From Butyrivibrio sp. AC2005 (GTDB lineage Bacteria; Bacillota; Clostridia; Lachnospirales; Lachnospiraceae), in assembly GCF_000424145.1 (NCBI RefSeq), contig NZ_KE384137.1:186001-250000 (forward strand): a stretch of 64,000 bases of DNA, read 5' to 3'. Positions 62,533 through 64,000 of this stretch are shown here, one piece after another (positions within the stretch are counted from its first letter, which is position 1; each line of letters starts with the position of its first letter). The notes beneath the pieces are model-generated. The model saw only the letters and a program-made list of their open reading frames with translations. It was not told where the DNA came from and made no database searches. The translations under genes were made by a program, and so were the position numbers.

Positions 62533-63456
62533 TTATTCAACGATTTCTTTATAACATTCCGGGCGTCTGTCTCTGAAAAGCCCCCAGGAAAGTCTGTTTT
62601 GTCTTATTTCATGAAAATCATAAACAGCCATTATGATTTCTTCCGAATTATCTCCTGCCTGCCTAAGGATATCACCGGTTTCGTCTGTCATGAAGCTATG
62701 ACCGTAAAATTTTAGTGATGAAAGCTGACCACCGTTTTCTTCTGCAGGAACAACATTCTCAGTTCCGATACGATTAGCTGCAACCACAGGAATTATATTA
62801 GCGGCAGAATGTCCCTGCATAGTTCTCTGCCAATGACCTGAGCTGTCTACGTTAAGAATGGGTTCAGAACCGATGGCTGTAGGATATAGAATAATATCTG
62901 CCCCCTGAAGTGCAAGGCATCTTGCTGTCTCAGGGAACCACTGATCCCAGCATATGCCGACGCCAACCCGGCCATAAGCAGTCTCAAAAACGCGGAATCC
63001 GGAATCTCCAGGTGTAAAATAGAATTTTTCCTGATAGTAATGATCATCCGGAATATGAGTTTTTCTGTATACTCCAAGTATATCGCCATCAGCATCTATC
63101 ATGGCTACGGAATTGTATAATACATTGCCTTCTCTCTCATAAAAACTGATAGGCATCACTACAGAAAGCTCTCTGCAAACATCCCTAAAATGCTGAACTG
63201 CCATATTTTTAGAAGCAGGCGTAGCATAATCATAGTAATCATATCTTCTTTCCTGGCAAAAATACTGTCTTTCAAACAGCTCTGAAAGAAGAATAATCTG
63301 CGCTCCCTGAGAAGCTGCCTTTCTTACAAGCTTATCAGCTTTCTTTATATTCGCCCTCACAAGTTCGTAATCCGACATTTCGGGATTTTTATAAGCTTCC
63401 TTACCACATGCAAACTGTATTGCTGCAACTGTTGTTGATGTATTGTCCTTATACAT
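62533..63456 (-). CDS. aguB: N-carbamoylputrescine amidase
   Basis: A 307-residue nitrilase-family enzyme that releases CO2 and ammonia from N-carbamoylputrescine to give putrescine. The catalytic triad is present: Glu in LLSELFERQYFCQ, Lys in YRKTHIPDDHYYQEK, Cys in GVGICWDQWFPE. The aguA gene directly upstream supplies its substrate, which fixes the assignment. Confidence 0.93.
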   Translation of the reverse strand: MYKDNTSTTVAAIQFACGKEAYKNPEMSDYELVRANIKKADKLVRKAASQGAQIILLSELFERQYFCQERRYDYYDYATPASKNMAVQHFRDVCRELSVVMPISFYEREGNVLYNSVAMIDADGDILGVYRKTHIPDDHYYQEKFYFTPGDSGFRVFETAYGRVGVGICWDQWFPETARCLALQGADIILYPTAIGSEPILNVDSSGHWQRTMQGHSAANIIPVVAANRIGTENVVPAEENGGQLSSLKFYGHSFMTDETGDILRQAGDNSEEIIMAVYDFHEIRQNRLSWGLFRDRRPECYKEIVE

Positions 63457-63502
63457 TTTTTTGCCTCACTTAATATATCTCACTTAATATATTTGTTTTA
63501 AA

Positions 63503-64000
63503 TTATTCAAAACAAATAACCTTGCGCCTCATATTACTGATATCAGCAGGTATCTGCTGGGTTATACAATGTATATTTCCACCGCCTAAAAGTATCGCTC
63601 TCGCATCAATAGGAATAACTGTACGGTTTTTACATATCCCGGAAAGTATATTTACGGCACGCTCATCACTTTCCTTATTATCACCCCCAAAGGCAGGAAA
63701 AAGCACTTCTGTATTGGTAAAATAAAAGTTTACATAGCTTGCGGCCAGTCTTTCACCTACTTCGCGCTCATCTTCGCCCTCTTCAAAGATATAATTATCT
63801 ATATCCTCTTTATTGCAGCAAACAGGATTATCAGGTATCGGAAGCTTATGAATTTTAAGCCTTCTGTTCCGTGCATCAGTTACCGTTTCAAGATATTCAT
63901 AATCTCTTAACGACATTTCATATTGAGGGTCATCTTTGTTGTCAGTCCATGCCAGAACCACTTCTCCGGGAGCAATAAAAGCACATACATTATCAACATG
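63503..64000 (-). CDS. aguA: Agmatine deiminase, C-terminal part (gene runs off the window)
   Basis: The final 165 codons of an agmatine deiminase; the 5' part lies beyond position 64000. The frame opens at the edge with [18 protein letters not shown], a family hallmark, and the catalytic Cys is in [12 protein letters not shown] near the end. The enzyme hydrolyses agmatine to N-carbamoylputrescine and ammonia. With aguB it makes putrescine from arginine-derived agmatine. Confidence 0.93.
   Translation of the reverse strand, partial: HVDNVCAFIAPGEVVLAWTDNKDDPQYEMSLRDYEYLETVTDARNRRLKIHKLPIPDNPVCCNKEDIDNYIFEEGEDEREVGERLAASYVNFYFTNTEVLFPAFGGDNKESDERAVNILSGICKNRTVIPIDARAILLGGGNIHCITQQIPADISNMRRKVICFE

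Noticed and set aside
1..64000. RNA genes, riboswitches or CRISPR arrays
   Set aside because: I saw no tRNA cloverleaf, rRNA segment, regular spacer array or recognisable riboswitch core; subtle small RNAs cannot be excluded by eye.

Overview
The window looks like an ordinary chromosomal stretch from a low-GC Firmicute of the class Clostridia, most likely a Lachnospiraceae member (Butyrivibrio or a relative). The grounds are AT-rich DNA, aggagg-type ribosome binding sites, many TTG starts, the yhbY-nadD-yqeK-rsfS and miaB-mutS-mutL-miaA-methionine gamma-lyase-like gene orders, a PPi-type phosphofructokinase, and families common in that group (DUF975, DUF5662, DUF1292, DUF4349, probably DUF5692 and DUF6033). 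The genus is an inference. I saw no rRNA, tRNA, CRISPR array, insertion sequence or prophage.

Layout. 1-1.7 kb: end of yhbY, then nadD, yqeK, rsfS. 1.8-3.2 kb: lexA and a divergent yneA-like division inhibitor sharing an intergenic region with LexA boxes. 3.4-7.8 kb: membrane protein (DUF5692-like), a 921-residue Fe-S/FAD oxidoreductase and a HypA homologue. 8-16 kb: pfp, a tyrosine recombinase, a DUF975 membrane protein, pepF, malic enzyme and a two-repeat lipoprotein. 16-20 kb: a FIST-domain hybrid kinase with receiver and Hpt, followed by a tandem-receiver protein. 20.2-25.9 kb (minus): a secreted protein with a degenerate transglutaminase-like core, then a nucleotide cassette of adenosine-deaminase-like/SLOG-like fusion, YfbR-type 5'-nucleotidase and cytidylate-kinase-like protein. 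26-39.7 kb (minus): rluD, lspA, aroB, sepF, an HlyD-like protein, a small P-loop protein, a D-Ala-D-Ala carboxypeptidase, mgsA, rodA, PBP2, mreD, mreC, mreB, radC, i.e. a cell-shape and division block. 39.8-50 kb (minus): methionine gamma-lyase-like, miaA, mutL, mutS, miaB, pepT, DUF5662. 50-57.4 kb (minus): a GlgX-like protein lacking the catalytic residues, DUF1292, a DUF6033-like protein, and a second phosphorelay that splits the parts of the 16-20 kb module over three genes. 57.5-64 kb (minus): DUF4349 lipoprotein, UvrD-like helicase, gltX, FeoA-like protein, and aguB with a truncated aguA for putrescine synthesis.

How genes work together. LexA probably represses itself and the yneA-like gene, tying division arrest to DNA damage. 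radC through at least the carboxypeptidase reads as one transcription unit for the elongasome and wall synthesis. The two phosphorelay modules are paralogous and neither encodes a DNA-binding output.

Best candidates for undescribed biology: (1) the cytidylate-kinase-like / YfbR / deaminase-SLOG cassette, whose activities could act in series on adenine (deoxy)nucleotides and which has a terminator-like hairpin right before the yfbR start; (2) the DUF5692-like / Fe-S flavoprotein / HypA operon with no hydrogenase in view; (3) two pseudoenzymes, one GlgX-like and one transglutaminase-like; (4) the paired fused and split phosphorelays with a shared tail after Hpt. All functions were assigned by reading; no database search was run.
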